From the NCBI GenBank assembly GCA_900758315.1, contig CAAERF010000182.1:1-7317 (forward strand): a stretch of 7,317 bases of DNA, written 5' to 3'. This stretch comes from an uncultured Oscillospiraceae bacterium. GTDB lineage: Bacteria > Bacillota > Clostridia > Oscillospirales > Oscillospiraceae. Position numbers and translations under genes: made by a program. Numbering within the stretch: the stretch's first letter is position 1; the number at the start of each line of letters is the position of its first letter. Below the pieces are notes generated by a model. It ran no database searches and had not been told where the DNA came from. It worked only from the letters and a program-made list of their open reading frames with translations. Positions 1-5,404 of the stretch are shown here, piece after piece.

Positions 1-89
1 CCTTTGTTTTCGGTCAAAAAAAGAAGGGACTAAGCCAGAATGCCTTGATTTTCAAGGTCTTTCTGATTTAGTCCTATTATCGCACAATA
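1..89 (-). other. Foreign sequence beyond the recombinase break
   Basis: On the minus strand the recombinase reading matches its family up to the residues VIVKD (codon ending at position 90). It then continues into a tail (YCAIIGLNQKD...) that does not resemble the expected continuation, which in this family is usually a DMSRFGRN-like motif. The break is next to a GAT triplet, and TnpX-type recombinases cross over at GA dinucleotides, so this may be the end of another element or a deletion junction. Small inverted repeats lie in this stretch: TTAT/ATAA around CGCACA (77-90) and GCCTTGA/TCAAGG around TTT (42-57). No gene can be named here. Confidence 0.45.
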
Positions 90-452
90 ATCCTTTACGA
101 TGACGCGCTTGATCCGTCCTGCCTTGATGTCGGCAAGCATACGCTGGAAGCCCGGACGGTTGAAGTTTGTGCCGGAATAACCGTCATCCTCGTCATAATG
201 GCGGTAGGCGGTAATCCCGTGATCCTTGCAGTAGCGTTCCAGAATCTTCTTCTGGTTCGCTATGGAGTTACTTTCACCATCCAGCTTATCTTCCTGCGAA
301 AGGCGCTCATACAGAGCGGTCAGACCTTCTTCCTCTGCTTCCGCAGATAGCCCCTTGGCGTAGAACTGCAAGACATTATCGCGGATCACGCTGCGAAGCT
401 CATTGCTTAAACTGTCCTGCGGCTTCAAGCTCTGAAAGGTAAATCCCGTCAT
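30..452 (-). pseudogene. Truncated TnpX-type large serine recombinase (N-terminal part)
   Basis: Large serine recombinases of this type cut and rejoin DNA to excise and insert conjugative or mobilisable elements. Here about 120 residues look genuine. After an unusual leader of about 45 residues comes the resolvase-type catalytic domain, with the active-site motif LYERLS (catalytic Ser52, Arg50), NSIANQ at 62-67, and DGYSGTNFNRPGFQRML at about 90-106. At VIVKD (117-121) homology stops and 19 unrelated residues precede the stop. The rest of the catalytic domain, including the second arginine-rich motif, and the whole DNA-binding recombinase and zinc-ribbon regions are missing from a protein normally over 500 residues long, so it should be inactive. 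I chose ATG 452 because a GGTGAG ribosome site lies 5 bases before it and it overlaps the upstream stop as ATGA. A GTG at 458 is the alternative start. Confidence 0.8.
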
Positions 453-865
453 CTGCACTCACCGCCTTTCTCGGAAGAACTGCGGTAGGCGTTGACAATG
501 CCGTGATACAGTTCTCGGCAAAGGGGCAGATCGCCGTCCGTAATGGAGCAAATCGCAATACCGCGCTGCTCCATATCATCAAGAAACTGCACCGCTGCAA
601 AATAGCTGCGGTAAAGTCGGTCAAGCGATACAACAACGATTTTCTGCACGCGGTTCTCATGGATTGCTGCAAGCAGATTTTGAAATGCTGGACGCTCTGC
701 GGTCAGACCGCTGTACCCATTGTCCACGAAGAACATATAGGTGTCCGATTCGTTTTCCAGCGCATGGCTCAAAAGTCGGTGCATTTGATTGTCAAGGTTC
801 AGGTCTGTTTGTTTGTTCGCCGCACGGTAGTAATATGCGGTAATTTTGTCGGGCTGCTTTTTCAT
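449..865 (-). CDS. Small resolvase-domain recombinase lacking the catalytic serine
   Basis: This 138-residue protein consists only of the N-terminal resolvase fold. The family pattern is clear: YYYRAANKQ at 11-19, DNGYSGLTAERPAFQNLL at about 48-65, and IVVVSLDRLYRS at 76-87 with the conserved Asp82, Arg83 and Arg86. The catalytic serine that normally follows the first arginine (YxRxS) is an alanine here (Arg14, Ala15, Ala16), so strand cleavage by this protein alone is not expected. It also lacks the long C-terminal DNA-binding domain. AGGAGG lies 4 bases before ATG 865, a convincing start. Its stop overlaps the start of the following large recombinase by ATGA, which suggests coupled translation and a partner role, for example modulating synapsis or direction. 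That role is inference. It could also be a decaying relic, but the frame is intact. Confidence 0.8.
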   Translation of the reverse strand: MKKQPDKITAYYYRAANKQTDLNLDNQMHRLLSHALENESDTYMFFVDNGYSGLTAERPAFQNLLAAIHENRVQKIVVVSLDRLYRSYFAAVQFLDDMEQRGIAICSITDGDLPLCRELYHGIVNAYRSSSEKGGECR

Positions 866-906
866 ATTACCTCCTATTCCGGCAGCCGGACAAACAGGTT
901 ATTTAT

Positions 907-935
907 ATTATACCAGGGATCTCGCTCGCCGTCAT
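907..935 (-). promoter_or_regulatory. Extended -10 promoter for the recombinase genes
   Basis: On the minus strand there is a perfect TATAAT (912-907) preceded by TGG, giving an extended -10, and an ATGACG -35-like box (935-930) at 17 bp spacing. The -35 box touches the stop codon of tnpW. Transcription would start near 900 and run into the 138-residue recombinase gene, whose leader carries a small hairpin (TCCGG-CAG-CCGGA, 878-890) just before the ribosome site. This suggests the two recombinase genes are not dependent on read-through from tnpW. Confidence 0.7.
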
Positions 936-1120
936 TAGGCGGGTTCAAAATTATTTGCAATTTTTTTACCCCGCAAGTCATTCTGAATCAGGCGGCGTAC
1001 CTTTGTCACGGCGTCCTCTTTCGCGCCGTCTTTGACGACGGCCTTGACGATATACGTTATATCCCCGATCTTGTACTCGCGTACAATCGGGGACGTTGTT
1101 TTCTTCATCGTTGTTTCCAT
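935..1120 (-). CDS. tnpW: TnpW family transposon-encoded protein
   Basis: A small basic protein of 61 residues resembling the TnpW family, which is found next to TnpX-type serine recombinases in Tn4451-like and related elements and whose biochemical role is not well defined. The typical features are visible: a Thr/Lys-rich start (METTMKKTT), a conserved core VREYKIGDITYIVKAVV at about 12-28, and a charged helix KVRRLIQNDLR near residues 41-51. ATG 1120 was chosen because GGGGGA lies 9 bases upstream; an in-frame ATG at 1141 would lie upstream of that ribosome site. The recombinase promoter begins at the tnpW stop, and the recombinase gene follows after 69 bp. Neighbourhood and sequence agree; the assignment to the family rests on recall of its pattern, not on a search. 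Confidence 0.75.
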   Translation of the reverse strand: METTMKKTTSPIVREYKIGDITYIVKAVVKDGAKEDAVTKVRRLIQNDLRGKKIANNFEPA

Positions 1121-1184
1121 AGAAACAAATCCCCCTTTCATGGGAAACGAAATAACTACAAAAGGGAAAATAACAAAACGGACG

Positions 1185-1233
1185 GCTGCTGGCGCAGCTC
1201 CAAGGGAGTTTCACCCCCGCACGGTTCTCGTGC
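1185..1233. other. Cluster of three consecutive short hairpins
   Basis: Three 5-bp inverted repeats follow one another in 49 bases: GCTGC/GCAGC (1185-1189 with 1194-1198, 4-base loop), GGGAG/CCCCC (1204-1208 with 1214-1218, one wobble pair on the minus-strand RNA), and GCACG/CGTGC (1219-1223 with 1229-1233, 5-base loop). The last two abut directly. The cluster lies about 65 bp upstream of the tnpW start, so on the minus-strand transcript it would be a structured leader. No U-rich tail follows, so it is not an ordinary terminator. It could be an RNA structure or a protein-binding site on DNA. Confidence 0.4.
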
Positions 1234-1293
1234 AGCCCTACCCATCGCCTGCGACGCTTTGAACGCTCGGACTGTGGCTGTAAGGTCGTATCA

Positions 1294-1386
1294 TTATGTG
1301 TTTTGCGCGTCATCGCCTGCAAGTTGCCACACTTGCGTTACGGCTCGGTATTTGTCGCTCGGCATATCCTCTCGGATATACGTCAT
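1294..1386 (-). CDS. Hypothetical 30-residue ORF, possibly a gene remnant
   Basis: The reading starts MTYIREDMPSDKYRAV and continues with TQVWQLAGDD to a TAA stop. It has a natural amino-acid mix, and the open frame continues upstream of the ATG for 15 more codons (FCVELGGWYA) before a TAG. I do not recognise it. There is only a weak GGGCGG-like ribosome site. Its ATG overlaps the stop of another tiny ORF (1383-1481) by ATGA, the same coupling seen elsewhere in this element. Two perfect 6-bp hairpins lie inside it (1319-1336 and 1364-1379), so part of the region may act as structured RNA instead. It may be the C-terminal end of a decayed gene. Confidence 0.3.
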   Translation of the reverse strand: MTYIREDMPSDKYRAVTQVWQLAGDDAQNT

Positions 1387-1481
1387 GGCGTACCAGCCGC
1401 CCAGCTCGACGCAAAAGGAACGTACCCGTTTTGCCTATGATGCGCCGCCGTTCTCTTGCGGGCATATTTGTCAAGGAGCAT
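1383..1481 (-). CDS. Hypothetical 32-residue ORF
   Basis: A short basic reading, MLLDKYARKRTAAHHRQNG onward, that ends in an ATGA overlap with the next tiny ORF. No ribosome site precedes its ATG. Instead a 10-bp inverted repeat (1484-1518) ends 3 bases before the start, which would hinder initiation. I do not recognise the product. The support is only the open frame, the basic composition and the overlap pattern, so it may well be untranslated. Confidence 0.2.
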   Translation of the reverse strand: MLLDKYARKRTAAHHRQNGYVPFASSWAAGTP

Positions 1482-1483
1482 GG

Positions 1484-1518
1484 GACAGAAACGAGGAAAG
1501 GGGGAACACGTTTCTGTC
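1484..1518. repeat. 10-bp perfect inverted repeat after the Orf8-like gene
   Basis: GACAGAAACG (1484-1493) is the exact reverse complement of CGTTTCTGTC (1509-1518), with a 15-base purine-rich (plus strand) spacer. It lies 10 bp past the stop of the Orf8-like gene. The minus-strand hairpin is followed by CCATGCTCC rather than a U run, so it is not a classical intrinsic terminator. An RNA-processing or decay-blocking hairpin, or a binding site for an element-encoded DNA-binding protein, are alternatives. Confidence 0.5.
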
Positions 1519-1527
1519 AGGCGTCAG

Positions 1528-1767
1528 TTATCTCACGCGGAATGTGAGCAGCTTGGTAATGAGTTTCGTTTCCAGCCTACGCCGCAGTTCTTCATCCACG
1601 CAGAGATGGGGATTTCCGTACTCGTCGTAAAGCTCACGCATCGACAGACGGGCTATGTACCCTGCATAGTGTTTCAGAACGGCGTTGATCGCTTCCACGT
1701 CACCGCCAGCAGCCGCTTCAATGACGGTCAGCGGCAACAGACGGTTATCCTTCGATTGACTTGTCAT
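1528..1767 (-). CDS. Helix-turn-helix protein, Tn916 Orf8-like
   Basis: A 79-residue protein of the small helix-turn-helix family found after the sigma-like gene in Tn916-type conjugative elements. It shows the family layout: an N-terminal segment LLPLTVIEAAAGGDVEAINAVLKHYAGYI at about 10-38 that can form two helices, then MRELYDEYGNPHLCVDEELRRRLETKLI at about 43-70. GGGAGG lies 9 bases before ATG 1767, inside the end of the previous gene, and start and stop overlap as ATGA. The pair is thus probably translationally coupled. In Tn916 the corresponding genes take part in switching on the excision and transfer genes; here the same role is inferred. No promoter of its own is visible. Confidence 0.82.
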   Translation of the reverse strand: MTSQSKDNRLLPLTVIEAAAGGDVEAINAVLKHYAGYIARLSMRELYDEYGNPHLCVDEELRRRLETKLITKLLTFRVR

Positions 1768-2186
1768 CTGTTTTTTCCTCCCATCAGGTTTTTCAGCAGC
1801 TTTAGGGTGCTTGTCCTGCGATAGGCAACGGAACGGCGCACCATATTCAGCACATTTGCAATTTCAGCGTCGGACATATCGAGGAAGTAGGACAGCAGGA
1901 TAATATCTCTGCGGTCAACAGGCAAAGCTGAGATTGCTTCTGCCAGCGTTTCATCGTCGATACAAACCGAATGGCCGATGACTTCAAATGTGCGGCTATC
2001 CGTGAAATAGGTGTCACGGACAGCGAACTGTTCCAGCACTTCGACGGGCAACTCAGAAAAATAGACCTCTCGGTTCCTTTTCCGTGCCAGCGCGTCCTGA
2101 TAGTCCCGCGCTTCGTTCCGCAGTACCTTTTTGCAGAACGCATCAAAGGAGTGCTGGATATGTTCTTCGTGCGAATGAGGCTTCAT
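1764..2186 (-). CDS. Sigma-70 family regulator, Tn916 Orf7-like
   Basis: A 140-residue sigma-factor-like protein. The C-terminal half carries the region-4 type helix-turn-helix: LPVDRRDIILLSYFLDM (about 89-104), then SDAEIANVLNMVRRSVAYRR (105-124), the segment that would contact a -35 element. The N-terminal half (SFDAFCKKVLRNEARDYQDA, and REVYFSELP near 39-47) matches the layout I recall for Tn916 Orf7, a positive regulator of element transcription, and the length is the same. The start is well set: GGGAGGTGA lies 4 bases before ATG 2186. It overlaps the Orf8-like gene by ATGA. Upstream is a roughly 690-bp regulatory region with an attenuator-like terminator and a promoter bearing the cargo regulator's operator, so expression is probably conditional. 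Confidence 0.87.
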   Translation of the reverse strand: MKPHSHEEHIQHSFDAFCKKVLRNEARDYQDALARKRNREVYFSELPVEVLEQFAVRDTYFTDSRTFEVIGHSVCIDDETLAEAISALPVDRRDIILLSYFLDMSDAEIANVLNMVRRSVAYRRTSTLKLLKNLMGGKNR

Positions 2187-2190
2187 GTAT

Positions 2191-2409
2191 TCACCTCCCT
2201 TCGCGTCCGCAAAGGCGGGTGATACGGTTTTCTTCCCCTTTCGCCACTACTACGGTCTGCACCATGCGTTTTGGCAAACACGCAGAAAATTTTTTGGAAA
2301 AATTCTTTAGGAAGAATCCATGCGCTGCACCTCCTGTTTCATCGTTGCTCTGTGAGGGATAGAAGCAGGAGGGGATCTGCAGCCGACACAGAACCCAAGA
2401 AAACGACAA
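2191..2409 (-). CDS. Doubtful small ORF before the sigma-like gene
   Basis: An open frame of up to 72 codons runs from a TTG at 2409, in the U tract of the terminator, to a stop inside the ribosome site of the sigma-like gene. It includes FYPSQSNDETGG and, later, MVQTVVVAKGEENRIT. No ribosome site fits the TTG. A start at an internal ATG near 2262 would leave only 24 residues. A second frame over the same DNA is also open and overlaps the sigma-like start by ACATGA. A good AGGAGG (about 2330) precedes a 4-codon ORF (MDSS-stop), which could be a minimal leader. I do not recognise any product and cannot decide which, if any, is translated. Confidence 0.2.
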   Translation of the reverse strand: MSFSWVLCRLQIPSCFYPSQSNDETGGAAHGFFLKNFSKKFSACLPKRMVQTVVVAKGEENRITRLCGREGR

Positions 2410-2441
2410 AAAGCGCCTGTCTGCAAAACGCAGACAGACGC
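2401..2441 (-). terminator. Intrinsic terminator placed as an attenuator
   Basis: On the minus strand GCGTCTGTCTGC (2441-2430) pairs with GCAGACAGGCGC (2424-2413) over 12 bp with one G-U pair. The loop is GTTTT and TTTTTGTCGTTTT follows (2412-2400), an excellent intrinsic terminator. It starts 20 bases after the stop of the 35-codon leader ORF and lies between the upstream promoter and the sigma-like gene. This is the geometry of attenuation. The upstream half of the leader contains a further hairpin (2497-2513) that might serve in an alternative structure. Confidence 0.8.
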
Positions 2442-2461
2442 AGAAGAATTATAAAATCTAT

Positions 2462-2569
2462 TTACATGATTCCTGTGTTCATACCAATGCCCGGAATACC
2501 CCGATGGCGGGTACGAGCTTTTTTTGACTGGTGCAGATCACAGGAGAAATAGAATAGTAAAGTAGACAC
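2462..2569 (-). CDS. Putative 35-residue leader peptide
   Basis: A short ORF starts at GTG 2569 with GGGAGG 10 bases upstream (2585-2580). It reads MSTLLFYFSCDLHQSKKART and then HRGIPGIGMNTGIM to a TAA just 20 bases before a strong terminator. The C-terminal half is basic and glycine-rich. The position suggests a leader whose translation governs read-through, comparable in layout to the leader upstream of tet(M) in Tn916. A second frame over the same DNA (2615-2538) encodes 25 residues ending in a hydrophobic YFTILFLL and is an alternative leader, but no ribosome site precedes it. Function of either is inference. Confidence 0.45.
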   Translation of the reverse strand: MSTLLFYFSCDLHQSKKARTRHRGIPGIGMNTGIM

Positions 2570-2634
2570 GACAAAATAACCTCCCATCGGTTGCCGTGTC
2601 CCTGCAAGTCGTCATTGGTTTGTGTAAATGCAAA

Positions 2635-2668
2635 GAAACGGCGGCTCTGAAATCAAAGCCGCCGTTTC
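2635..2668. terminator. 12-bp perfect hairpin, possible leftward terminator
   Basis: GAAACGGCGGCT (2635-2646) and AGCCGCCGTTTC (2657-2668) form a perfect 12-bp GC-rich stem with a 10-base loop. On the minus strand it ends in ...GTTTCTTTGCATTTA, a modest U tract, so it could terminate a short transcript from the promoter at 2748-2779. That would define an RNA of about 105 bases holding two hairpins. On the plus strand no U tract follows. Confidence 0.5.
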
Positions 2669-2686
2669 AAATGGGCGTGTCAAATG

Positions 2687-2730
2687 GCTGCTGTACGACG
2701 GCTTTTTTTCTTTTGCCGTCGTGCGGCAGC
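2687..2730. other. Large 16-bp hairpin with U-rich loop on the plus strand
   Basis: Plus-strand GCTGCTGTACGACGGC (2687-2702) pairs with GCCGTCGTGCGGCAGC (2715-2730) through 16 pairs, two of them G-U wobbles; the 12-base loop is T-rich. On the minus strand the same two positions become C-A mismatches, so the fold is better in a plus-strand RNA. TTGTTCCTTTT follows on the plus side. It may be a rightward terminator or a two-way structural element. It lies about 10 bases inside the transcript expected from the leftward promoter. Confidence 0.5.
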
Positions 2731-2747
2731 TTGTTCCTTTTGCGCTT

Positions 2748-2779
2748 ATCTTAACAAGCAATCCTCACAGAAATGTCAC
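2748..2779 (-). promoter_or_regulatory. Leftward promoter with operator of the cargo response regulator
   Basis: Minus strand: GTGACATTTCTGTGAGG (2779-2763), then exactly 9 bases, then TAAGAT (2753-2748) as a -10 box. The 17 bases and the 9-base gap are the same as in front of the ABC ATPase gene (6134-6103), while the flanking DNA differs. The core TGACA-N4-TGTGA fits the TNACA-N4-TGTNA dyad known for BceR-type regulators. There is no -35 box at normal distance, as expected for an activator-dependent promoter. It faces the hairpins, leader ORF, attenuator and the sigma-like gene. Confidence 0.65.
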
Positions 2780-2812
2780 CGACACACGCTGTTTCGACAG
2801 AATAATGGGCTG

Positions 2813-2836
2813 AAATCTCACGAACCTGTGAGATTT
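2813..2836. repeat. 9-bp inverted repeat next to the operon terminator
   Basis: AAATCTCAC (2813-2821) and GTGAGATTT (2828-2836) form a perfect 9-bp stem with a GAACCT loop. It follows the main terminator on the minus strand and ends in TTTCAGCCC, so it may be a back-up terminator or a transcript-end structure. Confidence 0.55.
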
Positions 2837-2838
2837 GA

Positions 2839-2866
2839 AAAACCGGGAGAATAATCTCCCGGTTTT
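2839..2866 (-). terminator. Intrinsic terminator of the transporter operon
   Basis: AAAACCGGGAGA (2839-2850) and TCTCCCGGTTTT (2855-2866) form a perfect 12-bp stem around ATAA. On the minus strand it is followed by a T run (CCGGTTTTTC), and it starts 12 bases past the permease stop. It separates the cargo operon from the regulatory region to the left, so the latter needs its own promoter. The symmetric A and T tails could also stop rightward transcripts. Confidence 0.9.
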
Positions 2867-2878
2867 CATCGCAAATAT

Positions 2879-5389
2879 TTAATTCTGCCGCAGTCTCTCT
2901 ACAACGCTTTGCTTAACATTTTGCATGAAAGTTATGACGGGGGTTGCCAAGCAGACCAGCAAAACAATAGCTGCGACAACCAACAGAGAAATTACAGGAT
3001 AGTGAAAAGCTGCATAAGGAACCATTCTTCTAAAGGCTGAGTATATTGGAATATATATCGCTGTTCCCAGTGTGGCAAGCAGTAGGAAAGAAATACTCCA
3101 ATAATACCCGCCTTCCCAAAGCAATACATTTCTAATTTGCTTTTTCGTCATTCCTATACTTTCAAGTGTTGCAAATTCATGTTTCCGAGTATTTACACTA
3201 ACAACCATTGTGTTAATGAAATTCATAATTCCTATCAGCAAAAATACAGCGGACAACCCTGCGGCTATAATCCTTGAGGTCAGCAAATATCCGGCCATTT
3301 CTTGCTGCTTTTCATATCGTGACAGAATCGTAATGCCCGGTGACGAAGCAGTAATGGATTGAAGCTGCTCCATAATCCCTTTGTCATAACTGCTATCAAT
3401 AGTATCAAAAGCAATCCGAAAGATTTTGGTTTCTCCAGACAACTTCTCTAATGCCTGCTCACTGATATACAAATCAGGGGCAGTACCTCTCTCATTTCCT
3501 CGACCACTCTGAAAATCAGCGTCCAGAAAGCCAGTTGCCACTGTAAAGACCTGTTCCCCGGACTCACCGACAACGGTGATTGCTTGCCCTGGCTGAATCA
3601 ATGGGTTTCCCTCATCATCCGTCATAGCGGGCAAAACCACCAACTCTCCCTTTTCAAAGGCGGTTAAGTCAATAGGCTTATCAAGCGTTTTATTAAGTTC
3701 TTCGATATATCTGGAATCTATTCCGTAAACGCTGCTCCAAAAATTATCTGTATAGTTTTTTCGTGTTTCCGTATTTGAAAAATCAAGACCTGATACGCCA
3801 TCCAAGGAATCAATATATTTCCCGAATACATTTTCGTTGTAAATGACATCCATAGTGGGCCACGGTGAAGCGGAATAAGTGACGCGCAGATTTTCAATTC
3901 CCTGCATTGTTTCAATTTGCTGCAACATTTCATCAGAGAGCAGGTTTCCTTCTTCGGAAATGCTGTAAGTCAATGCGAAATCACTTTCTCCCCATTGATT
4001 TACAAAATTGTCGGGACTTAGGCTTGATAGTAGACCAGCAGAAACCAAAAACAATATTAAGCCTAAAAATAAGGACGCAAAAGTAAGGAAAGCGCTTTTA
4101 GGGTTTCTAAAAATATTATCTCGTGCCATCCGAGATAATTTTGTTCTATGGCTCTTATGATCTCGGTAACTCCTTGTATTTGCCTCCGTATAGAGTGAAG
4201 CCGCAACAGGAGAAATACTTGCAGCTATTTTCGCTGGTTTCATGCTGCCGATGATTGCAGTAAAAAATGTGAAGATTGCGGCACCCGCAAAAATAATGGG
4301 GGAAAAGGACACTATCTCCCCAAGGTCTGTATCGCCTGAGTACATTATATTCATGGCAAACGGAACAAGTCCAAGCGAAACAATACCACCGACAATCAGG
4401 CCGCTGGGAATACCGATCACCGCCGTTCTGAATATTTGAGAACGCACGATCCGCTTGATTTGTCTTTTTGTCGTGCCTATCGTTTTAAGCTGTCCATAGA
4501 ATTGTGTATCTCTTGAAATTGAGATATACAGAATGTTATAAATCAGCAAATAGCCGCTGATAATGATAAAGACGATAATAGCAGCCAGTGGAAGAACAAT
4601 GGTGGTGGAATTGCTCTGAGCAATAGGTACAATTTCAAAGGACTGACTTTCTGTAAACGAAATCTTCCGTTTTAGTTTTTCACAGGATCGCAGGGCATTA
4701 CTGTCATCAGAAAAAGAAATCATTGCGGTAGACACACTATCAAAGGGAAGCCCTGTTTGTGTTGCAAAAAGCTCCGAAACATAAGCGGCACCACGGTTGC
4801 CTGCACGTGAAGCCGAATAATCTGTGTAATAGCCCGACAAAACAAATTCATCGGAGATATATTGATAATCTGTTCCGAGTTGATAGGAAAGGGAAATATT
4901 CATCCCTATCTGTGGATCATCAATCCCCATTGCACGCAAAGCCCATGTAGGGAGCATAATTTCATTTTTTGCTTGCGGATAATCTCCGTGTATATCCGAA
5001 ATTGTTGGTACACGGTGTTCTTGCCATTCTGTTTCGTCTATCCAAGTAATACTCAGCAGGGCATCGTCCATTCCAGATGTATCAATGCTGCCCAATCTCT
5101 GACTGACACCAACTACGGATACCAAGCTGGATCGGCTCAATTCTTCATATTGTTCTTCTGAGAGGCTTGTAATTGCCACATCCGCAGTCGTGCCCATCGC
5201 ACGAATTTGCTGCATTTGATAGGTTTCAAAATAACTGCACCCCAAACTAAACACAGATGTAATCATAAAGGCGGTCAAGAATAATGCGATGGTAACGAAA
5301 ACATTTCTCTGCTTATTAGCGCGGTAGCTTCTTTTGGCAAGACGATTGATTGTTGCCTGATTATTGTTCCCAAATAAAATATCATCCAT
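2879..5389 (-). CDS. FtsX-type ABC transporter permease, 836 residues
   Basis: This is the membrane subunit partnering the ATPase just upstream. I see eight likely membrane helices: about 30-52, 263-289, 320-345, 362-383, 434-456, 706-730, 762-784 and 798-821. They form two FtsX-like units of one plus three helices. A large outside domain follows the first helix of each unit (about 53-262 and 457-705). The coupling loops are visibly duplicated: FYGQLKTIGTTKRQIKRIV (297-315) and HEFATLESIGMTKKQIRNVL (737-756). This eight-helix plan differs from the ten-helix BceB type and is closer to Vex- or MacB-like permeases, so the likely role is moving or detaching peptide-like or lipid-linked compounds at the membrane, substrate unknown. 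ATG 5389 was chosen because AGGGGG lies 8 bases before it; GTG 5398 lies inside that ribosome site. The gap from the ATPase stop is 15 bp. Confidence 0.88.
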   Translation of the reverse strand: MDDILFGNNNQATINRLAKRSYRANKQRNVFVTIALFLTAFMITSVFSLGCSYFETYQMQQIRAMGTTADVAITSLSEEQYEELSRSSLVSVVGVSQRLGSIDTSGMDDALLSITWIDETEWQEHRVPTISDIHGDYPQAKNEIMLPTWALRAMGIDDPQIGMNISLSYQLGTDYQYISDEFVLSGYYTDYSASRAGNRGAAYVSELFATQTGLPFDSVSTAMISFSDDSNALRSCEKLKRKISFTESQSFEIVPIAQSNSTTIVLPLAAIIVFIIISGYLLIYNILYISISRDTQFYGQLKTIGTTKRQIKRIVRSQIFRTAVIGIPSGLIVGGIVSLGLVPFAMNIMYSGDTDLGEIVSFSPIIFAGAAIFTFFTAIIGSMKPAKIAASISPVAASLYTEANTRSYRDHKSHRTKLSRMARDNIFRNPKSAFLTFASLFLGLILFLVSAGLLSSLSPDNFVNQWGESDFALTYSISEEGNLLSDEMLQQIETMQGIENLRVTYSASPWPTMDVIYNENVFGKYIDSLDGVSGLDFSNTETRKNYTDNFWSSVYGIDSRYIEELNKTLDKPIDLTAFEKGELVVLPAMTDDEGNPLIQPGQAITVVGESGEQVFTVATGFLDADFQSGRGNERGTAPDLYISEQALEKLSGETKIFRIAFDTIDSSYDKGIMEQLQSITASSPGITILSRYEKQQEMAGYLLTSRIIAAGLSAVFLLIGIMNFINTMVVSVNTRKHEFATLESIGMTKKQIRNVLLWEGGYYWSISFLLLATLGTAIYIPIYSAFRRMVPYAAFHYPVISLLVVAAIVLLVCLATPVITFMQNVKQSVVERLRQN

Positions 5390-5404
5390 CAATGTCACCC
5401 CCTG

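Noticed and set aside
1469..1474. TTGACA on the minus strand downstream of the Orf8-like gene
   Set aside because: Nothing resembling a -10 box lies 15-19 bp downstream (ACGGCG at 17).
503..1630. A 375-codon open frame on the plus strand
   Set aside because: It runs antisense through the small recombinase, tnpW and the hairpin region. Its composition is low-quality (Cys, His and Arg rich), there is no family pattern, and the opposite strand carries recognised genes with good ribosome sites.
2448..2453. Perfect TATAAT on the minus strand just before the attenuator hairpin
   Set aside because: No acceptable -35 box at 16-18 bp and no extended -10. A transcript from it would run straight into the terminator. 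The region is simply A/T-rich.
2271..2552. Plus-strand frame ending in a plausible 28-residue peptide from ATG 2466
   Set aside because: It lies antisense to the leader ORF and terminator, has no ribosome site, and the minus-strand reading has better start and stop placement.
2788..2803. CTGT-TTCG-ACAG mini-hairpin upstream of the leftward promoter
   Set aside because: Only four base pairs, without a neighbouring signal; expected by chance.
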